From a bacterium (GTDB lineage: Bacteria; Electryoneota; Electryoneia; Electryoneales; Electryoneaceae): a DNA stretch of 35,837 bases. The DNA is taken from NCBI GenBank assembly GCA_028278125.1, contig JANQEY010000196.1, forward strand, positions 1 to 35,837, read 5' to 3'. This document shows positions 1-7,749 of this stretch, one piece after another. The translations under genes and the position numbers were made by a program. Each line of letters starts with the position of its first letter. Positions within the stretch are counted from its first letter, which is position 1. The notes under the pieces are model-generated. The model worked only from the letters and a program-made list of their open reading frames with translations. It was not told the origin of the DNA and made no database searches.

Positions 1-269
1 TAAATATTTCCGGGGCACTGGATACGGTCCTTGTTGTGCCCCTCTCCACACAAACACCCCCAGAGGATGAACAAACGGACTACGATATTGTTTACCAGCC
101 GGACGAAACCGGGCTGCCACGTGCATGCTCAGCAATCTGGACACAGGTACGATCGTTATCTCCGAAACGGCTGGTAAATCGTACCGGTCACCTTGATAAA
201 AATAAACTGGAAAGACTTTCCTTTCATCTTGGTACCCTCATTGGAATAACCGGTGACTCGTTCGAGTGA
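1..269 (+). CDS. MazF/PemK-family toxin, 3' part (cut by window edge)
   Basis: The open frame runs in from the left edge (first whole codon at position 3) and stops at 267-269. A GTG at 36 is in frame, but family-like residues (SGALDTVLVVPLST) lie before it, so the real start is upstream of the window. The C-terminal part has the pattern of PemK/MazF endoribonucleases: a T-V-(L/I)-V-x-P-L strand, then GLP, then W-T-Q-V-R-S-L-S-P-K-R-L (equivalent to the D-Q-(I/V)-R-T-(V/I)-D-x-x-R-L segment), then G-x-L and a final helix ending LGTLIGI. Known members cut mRNA and are neutralised by a small antitoxin normally encoded just upstream; none can be seen here because of the edge. The last 17 bases overlap the GTG start of the next gene, so the two may be coupled by chance rather than function. 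Family assignment is from motif memory only. Confidence 0.72.
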   Translation, partial: NISGALDTVLVVPLSTQTPPEDEQTDYDIVYQPDETGLPRACSAIWTQVRSLSPKRLVNRTGHLDKNKLERLSFHLGTLIGITGDSFE

Positions 270-1269
270 AAAATCCAGTCACAGCGATTTTATGCTGGCT
301 GTAACAGCCGGATCAGGTCCCCAGGCAGTTGAGGTGCCCGTTCCCGAATGCCAACAAGGTGAGGTAACTATTCGAGTAGAGAGGGTGGGTATCTGCTCTA
401 CTGACCTGGCTATGTTCAAGAACTACGCGGATTTTAGAGATATTATCGGGCATGAATTCGCGGGTACTGTTGTTGGGTATAAATCCTCTCCTGAATTTCC
501 GCACCAGCCAGATCTGACCGGGAAAAGAGTCACAGCCTCGATAAATATTCCGGGACAATCGTATGATAAATTTGACTGGCAAGTCGCTAAACATGATCCA
601 TCCCGGGAAGCAATCGGAATCAGGGATCGTGATGGTGCAATGGCTGAATATATTTCGCTCCCATCATATCTGATACATATTTTGCCGGAAAATGTCAGCT
701 TCGAGGAAGGCGCCATGGCTGAACCTTTGGCTGCGGCAATTCACGCAGTGGATAGTCTCCAACACGACGAAAACACAGTACTCTTAATTGGTGATGGCCG
801 ACTGGCACAATTGATTGCAAAAGTTCTGGTATATAGAAAAATAAAAACTGTCGCCATTGGGAAGGTTCAGTCTAAACTTGGAATACTTGAGTCGGCCGGG
901 ATAGAAGTTTATGATAATCCTTCGAACCTGGCTGGAAGGAAATTCCAGGGGATAATAGAAGCATCGGGAAGTGAATCTGGAGTCAACACAGCAATCAATC
1001 TCGCCAAACCGGGAGCAAAGGTCATTCTAAAATCAACTCTACCCGGTAGACAAAGTTTAGATCTGTCAGATGCAGTAGTAAATGAATTACAATTGATCGG
1101 TTCAAGATGCGGAAATATTACTGATGCCCTGGAGATGATCTCATCAGGCAAAATCAAGGTATCCGACCTTATCAGCAAGGTTTACCCATTGGCTAAAGCG
1201 GAAGAAGCATTTAATTACGCTGTCCTGCCGGACACCATTAAAGTTCAGTTATCTCCACATGGAAATTGA
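253..1269 (+). CDS. Zinc-type MDR alcohol/polyol dehydrogenase without structural-zinc cysteines
   Basis: A 338-residue medium-chain dehydrogenase/reductase: N-terminal GroES-like domain, then a Rossmann domain (VLLIGDGRLAQ near residue 177). Catalytic-zinc ligands are present: C48 (GICSTD), H67-E68 (GHEF) and E157 (MAEPLA). The segment between residues 97 and 118 aligns without gaps to the structural-zinc lobe of sugar-alcohol and threonine dehydrogenase-like proteins (INIP...GI-x-x-R-D-G-A-x-A-E-Y), but the four expected cysteines are G101, Y104, F107 and D115. The enzyme would be a NAD(P)-dependent oxidoreductase of unknown substrate. The GTG at 253 has a GGAA about seven bases upstream and overlaps the toxin gene; the ATG at 292 gives the family-typical N-terminus (MLAVTAG) but has no clear ribosome site, so either start is possible. 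It is the first gene of an envelope-glycan-like stretch. Confidence 0.85.
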   Translation: MTRSSEKSSHSDFMLAVTAGSGPQAVEVPVPECQQGEVTIRVERVGICSTDLAMFKNYADFRDIIGHEFAGTVVGYKSSPEFPHQPDLTGKRVTASINIPGQSYDKFDWQVAKHDPSREAIGIRDRDGAMAEYISLPSYLIHILPENVSFEEGAMAEPLAAAIHAVDSLQHDENTVLLIGDGRLAQLIAKVLVYRKIKTVAIGKVQSKLGILESAGIEVYDNPSNLAGRKFQGIIEASGSESGVNTAINLAKPGAKVILKSTLPGRQSLDLSDAVVNELQLIGSRCGNITDALEMISSGKIKVSDLISKVYPLAKAEEAFNYAVLPDTIKVQLSPHGN

Positions 1270-1396
1270 GTTATTATAATCCAACCGCCTTCACCTTGCC
1301 TTTCGGTCAATAATTATTCCTATATTGTTTGCGTTCCAGCCTATATTGATTGTTAGAATAAAATTCGGTCGTAAAACAGGATATCTGAGTTTATTC

Positions 1397-2452
1397 ATGG
1401 ATTTCGAAACTGAAATATACCGGGAAGATGACAGGGCTGACTGGGAGCGGTTTATCCGCCATTCGGCACAGGGGACTTTTTTCCATTTCCAGCGTTTTCT
1501 GGATTATCATCCACCTAAGCGTTTTAACCATCACCACCTTGTATTTCGTCATAAAGGACATATTGTAGCGGCCTGGTCCGGTGCTGTTCGGGAAGAGGAT
1601 GGTAAAAAAGCGTGGGTGAGCCATCCAGGGGCAAGTTATGGCGGGTTGATCACAAAACCGTATCTCGGTATCCGTGATATCCACTACATGATTGAACAAT
1701 TGATCCTGACTGCAAAAAAAGAAGGAATAGAACGGTTAAGATGTACACCTCCTCCTCTTATTTATCATCGTAAACCTTCGGATACAGTTGAATTTGCCAT
1801 GGTACGCGCAGGTTTTAAGTACATGAAACAAGATTATACGCAGGCCGTTGACCTGAATACCTTACCTGTAGATGAGGTAGATGTCATCGCCAAGTACGAT
1901 AATAAAACCCGCACCGCAATCCGCAAAGCGCAACGTCTGATCGAGGTCGCCCATGACGTTCCGATCAAGGGCGATACACTTGATGAGTTCTACGATATTT
2001 TATACGAGAACAGGAAAGACCTTGGGGTAACTCCCACACATTCAAAAGAAGAATTGCGCCGTTTGACGGTACTTGCGCCAAAATACCTTGATCTATCTCT
2101 GGCATATCATAAGGGTGAAGCCGTTGCCGGGATTCTGAATTTTGTTTGCAATGAAAAGGTATTCCTGGAATTTTATATAGCTCACAGGAAAGCTGCTCAA
2201 TCCCTCCGTCCTGTTCCCCTGCTGGTGCATGAAACAATCCTGCGGGCAAAACGGCGTGGTTTCCGCTGGCTGGATTTTGGGATCAGCACTGAACCGGGAG
2301 ACAAGGTTACCTGGGGGCTTGCAGCTTTTAAGGAGAACTTTCCTGTCCAGGGTTTCTTCAGGAATACTTTGTATCTCGATACTGTTCAGAAATGGACCCC
2401 ATCGGAGGTTTTCCTGCCGGCGACACCTAGGGTGCGCACTGATGTCAGGTAA
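1397..2452 (+). CDS. FemAB-like / GNAT-fold acyl- or aminoacyl-transferase
   Basis: About 351 residues from the ATG at 1397; a TTG 72 bases upstream extends the frame but adds sequence unlike the family. The protein reads as two GNAT-like halves typical of FemAB/Acetyltransf_6 (BioF2-like) proteins: an N-terminal half with the conserved W-x-x-F-(I/V)-x-x-S-x-x-G-T-F-F-H start and the L-R-C-T-P-P-P loop, and a C-terminal half with KTRTAIRKAQR (the basic N-K-x-R-x-x-I-R-K-A motif), a V-A-G-I-L-N strand, and W-L-D-F-G-I-S near the end. Family members transfer acyl or aminoacyl groups to peptidoglycan, exopolysaccharide or sugar nucleotides. It sits between the dehydrogenase and glycosyltransferase/flippase genes, which favours a role in decorating a surface glycan. 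That role is inferred from context. Confidence 0.78.
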   Translation: MDFETEIYREDDRADWERFIRHSAQGTFFHFQRFLDYHPPKRFNHHHLVFRHKGHIVAAWSGAVREEDGKKAWVSHPGASYGGLITKPYLGIRDIHYMIEQLILTAKKEGIERLRCTPPPLIYHRKPSDTVEFAMVRAGFKYMKQDYTQAVDLNTLPVDEVDVIAKYDNKTRTAIRKAQRLIEVAHDVPIKGDTLDEFYDILYENRKDLGVTPTHSKEELRRLTVLAPKYLDLSLAYHKGEAVAGILNFVCNEKVFLEFYIAHRKAAQSLRPVPLLVHETILRAKRRGFRWLDFGISTEPGDKVTWGLAAFKENFPVQGFFRNTLYLDTVQKWTPSEVFLPATPRVRTDVR

Positions 2453-2502
2453 AACCATCAGCTCAGTGTACTTCCTAATGAGAATCAACCGGGAGCCGTT
2501 TT

Positions 2503-3705
2503 TTGGAAAATACTGATGGCTACAGGCTTCCTACTTATGCAATAACCGCACTGATCTTGGGAATAGTGCTTCGACTTATTATCATCTTATATGCCCCGGT
2601 CAATGACTACCCATCGAATGTCCCGGCGTTTAACGACGAATCATCGCATCTTAACCACGTTATATTCAGGATGTGGACAGGGCATACACCTGCTCAACGA
2701 ATGTCCGCGTCTGAAGATTATTCCCTCGATCGTGGTGAGGTTGAATATTCACAGCCACCGTTATACTACCTCATCCAGGCAGGTCTGTTAAAACTGACCG
2801 GCTCAGTAGTTTTGTTGCGTTTATACAACATGGTCTGCTGGTTTGTTGCTCTCTGGATACTTGTGAGAAGCCTGCCATGCAAACGGATGGCAGGACCTGT
2901 TGTACTGGCAGCAAGTTTACCTGGGATCAGCATGGTTCCCTCTGCGACAATTAACAATGACGGATTACTCGCACTGGTTGTTGCCGGGATATACGCTCTC
3001 TGCGCGAAAATATTAAGAGGAAAAATTTCGATTATAGATGTGTTCAATCTTTCCCTGCTGGCTGCGCTTGGTGCCTGGACAAAATTATCAGCGCTTACAA
3101 TGATGCCTATGGTTCTGGCATCTGTTTACATCGGGACTAACGGGAACAAATCACGGAAATTATTAACCTCAGCAATTGTAATTCTTGTCTTTACCTGGTT
3201 TACATTACCGTTGTGGCTGGAACGAAATACCGCATTTTCAGGTTTACTTACTTTAGGATCAGCGGCGGGTGATTTTTCGTTTGTTATGAGAGACGCCATT
3301 GTTGCTGTCATTTATTCTATTGTATCACCCTGGATGAGTACCTGGCCGTCGTATTTTGTTAAAATACCGGCAATCGTGTTGTTCCTATTGCTGATGATCT
3401 CGGTTGTTTTACTGGCAGCCAGGCTGATCAGATCAAAAAGTGGTGTGCGGGAAAAAGTCGGGGATAAGTCAAAACTGTTATTAATAGTCTGGAGTATCGG
3501 TGGATTTTTCGGGATAATATCCTGGCTTTATTACGGGATCAAATATTTCCAGGTTGATGCTCGATTATTAATTCCCGCGGCACCATTTTTGATCATTATA
3601 TTGAGCTGGCCATTATGGTCACCGGAGAGAAAAACGGAAAACCTGATGGGGTGGGGAATTTTACCGGTAATGCTGATACCATATTTATCCTGGGGAATAT
3701 TCTAA
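2503..3705 (+). CDS. Polytopic GT-C-type membrane glycosyltransferase (PMT/GT39-like)
   Basis: A 400-residue membrane protein with roughly ten hydrophobic segments. The first outside loop has the GT-C hallmark acidic pair (FNDESSHLNHV) followed by the EYSQPPLYYLIQ motif that PMT/ArnT and DUF2142-type enzymes carry before their second membrane segment; the family transfers sugars from polyprenyl-phosphate carriers on the outer face of the cytoplasmic membrane. The start is a TTG at 2503 with GGGAG eight bases upstream; there is no in-frame ATG until well inside the active-site loop. It is shorter than typical ArnT-like proteins (500+ residues), lacking a soluble C-terminal domain. The stop codon is immediately followed by the ATG of the flippase, so the two are co-transcribed and probably act on the same glycan. 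Substrate unknown. Confidence 0.7.
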   Translation: MENTDGYRLPTYAITALILGIVLRLIIILYAPVNDYPSNVPAFNDESSHLNHVIFRMWTGHTPAQRMSASEDYSLDRGEVEYSQPPLYYLIQAGLLKLTGSVVLLRLYNMVCWFVALWILVRSLPCKRMAGPVVLAASLPGISMVPSATINNDGLLALVVAGIYALCAKILRGKISIIDVFNLSLLAALGAWTKLSALTMMPMVLASVYIGTNGNKSRKLLTSAIVILVFTWFTLPLWLERNTAFSGLLTLGSAAGDFSFVMRDAIVAVIYSIVSPWMSTWPSYFVKIPAIVLFLLLMISVVLLAARLIRSKSGVREKVGDKSKLLLIVWSIGGFFGIISWLYYGIKYFQVDARLLIPAAPFLIIILSWPLWSPERKTENLMGWGILPVMLIPYLSWGIF

Positions 3706-5181
3706 ATGTTCTCCAAGATTAAAAACCTGATGCAGCAATCGGCTGTCTACGGAATGGGGACAATAGCCGCACGTGCTGTAGCGTTCCTGCTTCTGCCTTA
3801 TTATTCCCACCAGTGGACTCCCTCTGAATATGGTATATATGTACTTTTCCTGATCCTTACCGGATTTTTACAGCCTCTTTACACCCATGGCACTGACATC
3901 GCGTTTCTCCGCTTTTCAGCAGACGCCCAGGACGAACAGCAGAAACATGACTTGGGCATGATCCTTTTTCACAATTTCTGTATCGGGATTATTCTTGGTT
4001 TGCCGCTTGTATTATTCGCACCAGTAATTACCGACCTATATGTGCCAGATGCTGGAAAAACCGGGATAATACTAACACGGCTTGCTGCTGGCATTCTCTT
4101 GCTCGACACACTTTCCAATCAGGTATTCACATTTCTAAGAATTAAAAATCAATCATTGGTGTTTTCCCTCGCAAAAATCGGGAATGTGTTTATAAATATA
4201 GGGCTTAACATATTATTTGTTGGATCACTAAAACTCGGTGTCATCGGTGCCTTTTATGCTTTTATCGCTACATCTGTTTTAACCTTGATGTTCCTGCTTG
4301 TCTTTACTGTCAAGCATATCAAGTTCAACTGGTCATGGGAAAAAATCCGTCCCTGGCTGGCTTTCGGCCTGCCCAATGTGCCGGCTATGCTGTTTTATAT
4401 TATCCTCGAATTTTCCGACCGTAAATGGCTTGAAGCCCTGGTTGGCGCTGATGCCGTTGGCGTTTATTCTGCCGGGTATAGAATAGGAATGTTGATGAAC
4501 ATGGTTGTCCAGGCTTTCCGTTACGCCTGGCAGCCGTTTTTCCTCCAGACAGCAAAAGACAGCGACGCCAAGGAAACTTTTTCAAGGGTAATGACCTATT
4601 TTATCGCGTTTATTGGTTGGATCTGGCTGGGTGGAACACTTTTACTGGGCGATCTGCTGAAGATTCATATCCCGGGTGTGGGTCCGATAATCGATGAACG
4701 GTACTGGGCGGGACTTGGTGTTTTCCCGATAATCATGCTGGCGCACGTTTTTAACGGGATCTATACCAACCTGATGGTTGGCATCTACCTGGAGAAAAAG
4801 ACCAAGGTTATTCCCCTGGTGATTGGTGCCGCAGCTTTGGTTAATATTATCGGAAACGGTTTACTGATACCCATTTACGGATACTGGGCGTCAGCCTGGC
4901 TGATAGTGGTCAGTTACGTCCTGATGGTTGTGCTGATGTACCTCTATATTTCACCCAGGTATCCAATGAAATACGAGTGGGACAGGATTATCCGGATTGT
5001 CCTGACCATTGTTGCCGCATGGGGTATCGGCGATATGCTCGGTGATGTTATCGATGGAACATGGGTACTATGGATTGTACGACTGGTTATCGTTTTGTTA
5101 TTACCTCTTGCCTGGTGGAATTATGTTTTAATGAAATCAGAACGTGATGTTATCAGTCGCAGGTTTTTTAAACAGTCATGA
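3706..5181 (+). CDS. Oligosaccharide flippase (Wzx/MATE-like polysaccharide transporter)
   Basis: A 491-residue protein with about 14 membrane segments and the standard start of the polysaccharide biosynthesis transporter family: an amphipathic leader, then Q-S-A-V-Y-G-x-G-T-I-A-A-R-A-V-A-F-L-L-L-P, then the P-S-E-Y-G loop and a later S-D-R-x-W-L-E motif starting the second half, with SAGYRIG following. Such proteins move lipid-linked oligosaccharide repeat units across the inner membrane. The ATG begins directly after the upstream glycosyltransferase stop, with GGGGA eight bases before it. Together with the GT-C enzyme, FemAB-like transferase, methyltransferase and sulfotransferase nearby it marks a surface-glycan export locus, although no polymerase or nucleotide-sugar genes fall in the window. 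Confidence 0.88.
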   Translation: MFSKIKNLMQQSAVYGMGTIAARAVAFLLLPYYSHQWTPSEYGIYVLFLILTGFLQPLYTHGTDIAFLRFSADAQDEQQKHDLGMILFHNFCIGIILGLPLVLFAPVITDLYVPDAGKTGIILTRLAAGILLLDTLSNQVFTFLRIKNQSLVFSLAKIGNVFINIGLNILFVGSLKLGVIGAFYAFIATSVLTLMFLLVFTVKHIKFNWSWEKIRPWLAFGLPNVPAMLFYIILEFSDRKWLEALVGADAVGVYSAGYRIGMLMNMVVQAFRYAWQPFFLQTAKDSDAKETFSRVMTYFIAFIGWIWLGGTLLLGDLLKIHIPGVGPIIDERYWAGLGVFPIIMLAHVFNGIYTNLMVGIYLEKKTKVIPLVIGAAALVNIIGNGLLIPIYGYWASAWLIVVSYVLMVVLMYLYISPRYPMKYEWDRIIRIVLTIVAAWGIGDMLGDVIDGTWVLWIVRLVIVLLLPLAWWNYVLMKSERDVISRRFFKQS

Positions 5182-5226
5182 AGATAGTTTATATAGACTT
5201 TAAAATTTCCTCAATAGAAATACAAG

Positions 5227-5940
5227 ATGAAACAACACTCTCACAAGAGATGGCTTAAAGCCCAGGAATATGAAAAGGACTGGTGGTCAAAGATTGACGA
5301 GGATATGGACCTCGAGTTTTACCAGTATTATGCTGATCTCCTGCTCAAGGATGTTGAAGGAATTTGTTCAATTCTGGAATCCACCAAAATCCTTGAAATT
5401 GGCAGTGGCGCAGCGGGGATACTAACTCACCTGGATAGCAACCATCGCTACGCCATTGATCCACTTGAAGATTATTATTCGCAGGTAAAAAATTTCAAAG
5501 ATTACCGTGATCCGAAAGTTCAATACAAACAAAGCCGGGGTGAAAATCTTCCCTATGAAGATAATTTCTTCGACCTGATAATCATGGACAATGTCCTTGA
5601 TCATTGCGAAGACCCGGAAAGCGTGATGAGAGAATGCGACCGTGTGCTTGCGGAAAAAGGGATCTTATATATCCGGCAGCATACTTTCGGTAGATGGGGA
5701 CTGATGATGCGGTATATTATGGAGCTGATTGAAATTGATCCGGGCCACCCACATTCATTTTCAATCGACAGGTTAAGAAGGCTGTACAGTCGTTACAATT
5801 TCCAGGTTTTAAAAGAAAATCAGACCGGTTTTAAGCCTAACTGGATAGCAGACATCAAATCGTCTGAGCTGAAAAAATGGATCAAGGCAGTCCTTTTTAT
5901 AACCTGGAACAATGTTGACTGGGTATTGCAGAAGAGCTGA
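5227..5940 (+). CDS. Class I SAM-dependent methyltransferase
   Basis: A 237-residue Methyltransf_11-like enzyme. Motif I is ILEIGSGAAG (near residue 58), motif II/III region SRGENLPYEDNFFDLI, and the strand-4 segment MDNVLDHCEDP followed by M-R-E-C-D-R-V-L-x-x-x-G, all in the usual order. An N-terminal helical segment rich in W, E and D precedes the Rossmann core, as in methyltransferases that act on glycans or quinone-like small molecules. It lies 45 bases after the flippase gene on the same strand and has no strong ribosome-binding site, so it probably belongs to the same transcript. Acceptor unknown; O-methylation of a surface sugar is a contextual guess. Confidence 0.87.
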   Translation: MKQHSHKRWLKAQEYEKDWWSKIDEDMDLEFYQYYADLLLKDVEGICSILESTKILEIGSGAAGILTHLDSNHRYAIDPLEDYYSQVKNFKDYRDPKVQYKQSRGENLPYEDNFFDLIIMDNVLDHCEDPESVMRECDRVLAEKGILYIRQHTFGRWGLMMRYIMELIEIDPGHPHSFSIDRLRRLYSRYNFQVLKENQTGFKPNWIADIKSSELKKWIKAVLFITWNNVDWVLQKS

Positions 5941-6020
5941 TTAAGCCGATACAAATATTCAATGCGGCAGCCCTGTAAGTTTAAAGATTCACAATCACTA
6001 GAACAATCTAAATTGCTTTG

Positions 6021-6049
6021 TTGGTGGGCAACAACATCCACCGAGCTAC
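6021..6049 (-). repeat. REP-like element, class 2 (GTAGCTC + hairpin)
   Basis: On the reverse strand the element starts GTAGCTC and continues into an imperfect GGTGG.../...CCACC hairpin. The surrounding 59 bases (6012-6070) align at roughly 85% by eye with 23339-23400. Confidence 0.6.
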
Positions 6050-6074
6050 TCTGCGTTCCGGTTCGTCGCTTCCA

Positions 6075-6121
6075 CCTTCGTTAAAGCTACTGTAGACAGG
6101 TCGCTTCCCGCCACAGGCGGG
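6075..6121. repeat. Dispersed intergenic repeat core plus CCCGCC/GGCGGG hairpin
   Basis: Bases 6075-6103 carry a degenerate copy of the motif TTCG(C/T)(T/C)AAAGCT...GACAG that recurs at 24139-24182 and 24517-24560. It is followed by a six-base GC stem with ACA loop (6107-6121); the same stem sequence with TCT loop recurs at 19829-19844. There is no T run after this one, so it is not a convincing terminator. Confidence 0.45.
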
Positions 6122-6188
6122 TAAACCTCGCAACGACACTTTTATAACATTCAGCACTGCCGCATTGTTGTTATATAATCCTTGTTAG

Positions 6189-6542
6189 CTACTTTTTCGT
6201 CTCCTCATAAACACCAAGGACTATTCCCTCGGGATCGGAGAATACTCCAAAGACGCCACCACCCTGGATCTCGGTACGTGGAACCCTGATCTCACCGCCA
6301 AGGTTCTCCGCTTTCTGCAGGTACTCATCAACGTTGGCAACTTCGATATAAATGGTAACGTATGATGGCATCGGTCCTTCTGCGAGCATAATACCTCCAG
6401 CCGGCCCGGAATCCGGCTCGACCATGCCGTATTTTACCTCGTCGTTCCAGTCATACTCCCATTCAAACATTTCTTTGTAGAACTTCCTGGCTTTTTCCAG
6501 GTCTTTAACTCCAAGCTCAAAGTGACATACCGGTAAACCCAT
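6189..6542 (-). CDS. VOC (glyoxalase/bleomycin-resistance fold) protein
   Basis: A 117-residue single-domain vicinal-oxygen-chelate protein with both beta-alpha-beta-beta-beta modules: H7-F-E-L-G-V-K-D-L-E-K-A-R-K-F-Y at the start, W-E-Y-D-W, the G-G-I-M-L strand in the middle, then VTIYIEV-x-N-V-D-E-Y and F-S-D-P-E-G at the end. H7 and acidic residues in the second module could form the metal site. Members detoxify or isomerise small molecules or bind ligands; the substrate cannot be told. The ATG has AGAGGAG about eight bases upstream. It is transcribed alone, opposite to its neighbours, from a well-defined promoter overlapped by a perfect palindrome (6592-6609), suggesting repression by a dimeric regulator not present in the window. 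Confidence 0.87.
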   Translation of the reverse strand: MGLPVCHFELGVKDLEKARKFYKEMFEWEYDWNDEVKYGMVEPDSGPAGGIMLAEGPMPSYVTIYIEVANVDEYLQKAENLGGEIRVPRTEIQGGGVFGVFSDPEGIVLGVYEETKK

Positions 6543-6591
6543 GAATTTTCTCCTCTTTTGATTTCCTCAGTGATTTTGAGTTATCTATTAA

Positions 6592-6609
6592 ACTGAACAA
6601 ATGTTCAGT
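6592..6609. promoter_or_regulatory. Perfect 18-bp palindromic operator upstream of the VOC gene
   Basis: The arms ACTGAACA and TGTTCAGT are exact inverse complements with a two-base spacer. The site starts immediately downstream of the reverse-strand -10 box and so covers the expected transcription start. The form resembles operators of TetR/AcrR-type dimers, but which regulator binds is unknown. Confidence 0.65.
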
Positions 6610-6638
6610 AATATAGAGTATGATATATCGAAAATCAA
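6610..6638 (-). promoter_or_regulatory. Sigma70-type promoter of the VOC gene
   Basis: Read on the reverse strand: TTGATT (6638-6633), 17-base spacer, TATATT (6615-6610). The leader would be about 60 bases to the ATG at 6542. Confidence 0.65.
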
Positions 6639-6785
6639 TTCCTCCCGAGACTTTTTTGAAATTTATATTGATAGTGGTACGCTGAAAGTTGTATGTAATA
6701 AGGGATTGGTGATATTGGTGTCTATTGCCCACTTCAACCATGGTGATACGACGTCATTCCCAACTTGATTGGGAACCGGAAAGAA

Positions 6786-6815
6786 GTGTAGCTCGGTGAG
6801 GTTCACCCTCACCAA
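6786..6815 (+). repeat. REP-like element, class 2 (GTAGCTC + hairpin)
   Basis: GTAGCTC followed by GGTGAGG, a TTCA loop and CCCTCACC. It is the forward-strand counterpart of the elements at 6021-6049 and 23348-23376. Confidence 0.6.
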
Positions 6816-6863
6816 TCCAGTGTCTTTCAGATTTTCAAAGAGAGCATCCAGGATTAATTAGAA

Positions 6864-7451
6864 ATGCCATCAAATGATCCGATTATAATAGTTTCAGGCT
6901 TACCTCGTAGCGGAACGTCATTGATGATGATGCTGCTGGACGTGGGTGGTGTACCTGTCTTGACGGATAATGTCCGTGAAGCTGACATAGACAATCCCCG
7001 TGGTTATTACGAACTGGAGAGAGTAAAACTGATCAAGGAAGACTCCTCTTTCCTGGTGGATGCTCCCGGGAAAGTTTTTAAAATGATCTCGATGCTCCTG
7101 TTTGACCTGCCTTCAGATATTAAATACAAGATTCTTTTCATGCGTAGAGATATCCGTGAGATACTGCTGTCAGAAAAAAAGATGCTTGATAGATTGGGGA
7201 AAAAGGAAGAAATCCCTGACGAACAGATGTCGCAGATAATGTCGAAACACGTTAATCATGTCACCGGCTGGCTTGCAGATCAGCCAAATATCGAAGTTTG
7301 CGAAGTGAATTATAACAACCTGATGAAAGATCCGAAACCCGTCCTGCGTGAGGTTATCTCCTTCCTCGACCTCGAACTCAACTTCCTCGAGATGCTCACA
7401 AAAATCGACCAGTCTTTGTATCGTAACAGGCTCTCAGAAGGAGAAAATTAA
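6864..7451 (+). CDS. Small sulfotransferase-family protein
   Basis: A 195-residue P-loop-like protein. The 5'-phosphosulfate (PAPS) binding loop is clear near the N-terminus: VSGLPRSGTSLMMMLL. A second conserved region, FMRRDIREILLSEKKM (residues ~91-106), matches the 3'-phosphate-binding R-D-(P/I)-R-x-x-x-x-S segment, and VNYNNLMKDP-x-x-V-L-R-E-V-x-x-F-L matches the terminal helix region. It is shorter than many sulfotransferases (250-300 residues) but has both PAPS-binding parts. Likely reaction: transfer of sulfate from PAPS to a hydroxyl on a glycan or small molecule; target unknown. AGGA lies about ten bases before the ATG. Its location after the glycan genes suggests sulfation of a surface polymer, but the reverse VOC gene separates it from them. 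Confidence 0.78.
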   Translation: MPSNDPIIIVSGLPRSGTSLMMMLLDVGGVPVLTDNVREADIDNPRGYYELERVKLIKEDSSFLVDAPGKVFKMISMLLFDLPSDIKYKILFMRRDIREILLSEKKMLDRLGKKEEIPDEQMSQIMSKHVNHVTGWLADQPNIEVCEVNYNNLMKDPKPVLREVISFLDLELNFLEMLTKIDQSLYRNRLSEGEN

Positions 7452-7454
7452 GCG

Positions 7455-7638
7455 GTAGCCCGGACCGCCCCCGGTCCGGTGAAATATGTCTATCCTCGGA
7501 AAAAATGTCTACTAGGTTTCTTCTGTTTCATTTATTATAATCTTAACCAACTGGTAAAGATGAAATCTTGTGACTATGCTTCTAAAACAATGATAAAAAA
7601 TCTAATATATCTTCCGAACCGAAGGCGGTCCGGGCTAC
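7455..7638. repeat. 184-bp element bounded by 15-bp perfect inverted repeats
   Basis: GTAGCCCGGACCGCC at 7455-7469 is exactly inverse-complementary to GGCGGTCCGGGCTAC at 7624-7638. The left end is itself a GTAG + hairpin element: stem CCGGACC/GGTCCGG at 7460-7479. The interior is AT-rich with a 76-codon open frame (7479-7709) that runs past the right end and has no family features. The layout fits a small non-autonomous element or a head-to-head REP pair. Confidence 0.6.
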
Positions 7639-7677
7639 GATTAATCCCATGTTTAATTCTAATTACCCATCATCGTC

Positions 7678-7705
7678 TTGCAAACCATTTTTGTAATCCT
7701 ATAGT
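7678..7705 (+). promoter_or_regulatory. Possible promoter of the Asp-box repeat gene
   Basis: TTGCAA (7678-7683), 16-base spacer, TATAGT (7700-7705), with about 40 bases left to the ATG at 7750. The -35 match is weak. Confidence 0.3.
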
Positions 7706-7749
7706 TTAATAGACGTGGCCACAAAACTAACTTCGATTTTGGTATAACC

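Larger units (their letters stand above)
6543..6863. other. Intergenic region between divergent VOC and sulfotransferase genes
   Basis: Holds the VOC promoter and operator (6592-6638, reverse strand) and one REP-like element (6786-6815). A possible hairpin, CCCAA...TTGGG, lies at 6759-6773. No open frame here resembles a gene, and I saw no convincing promoter for the sulfotransferase. Confidence 0.5.

Noticed and set aside
6786..6862. tRNA-like GC-rich segment before the sulfotransferase gene
   Set aside because: No cloverleaf; the structure is a single REP-like hairpin.
7479..7709. 76-codon forward frame inside and beyond the 184-bp inverted-repeat element
   Set aside because: Low-complexity, Cys- and Leu-rich translation without domain features, no ribosome site, and it overlaps repeat ends.
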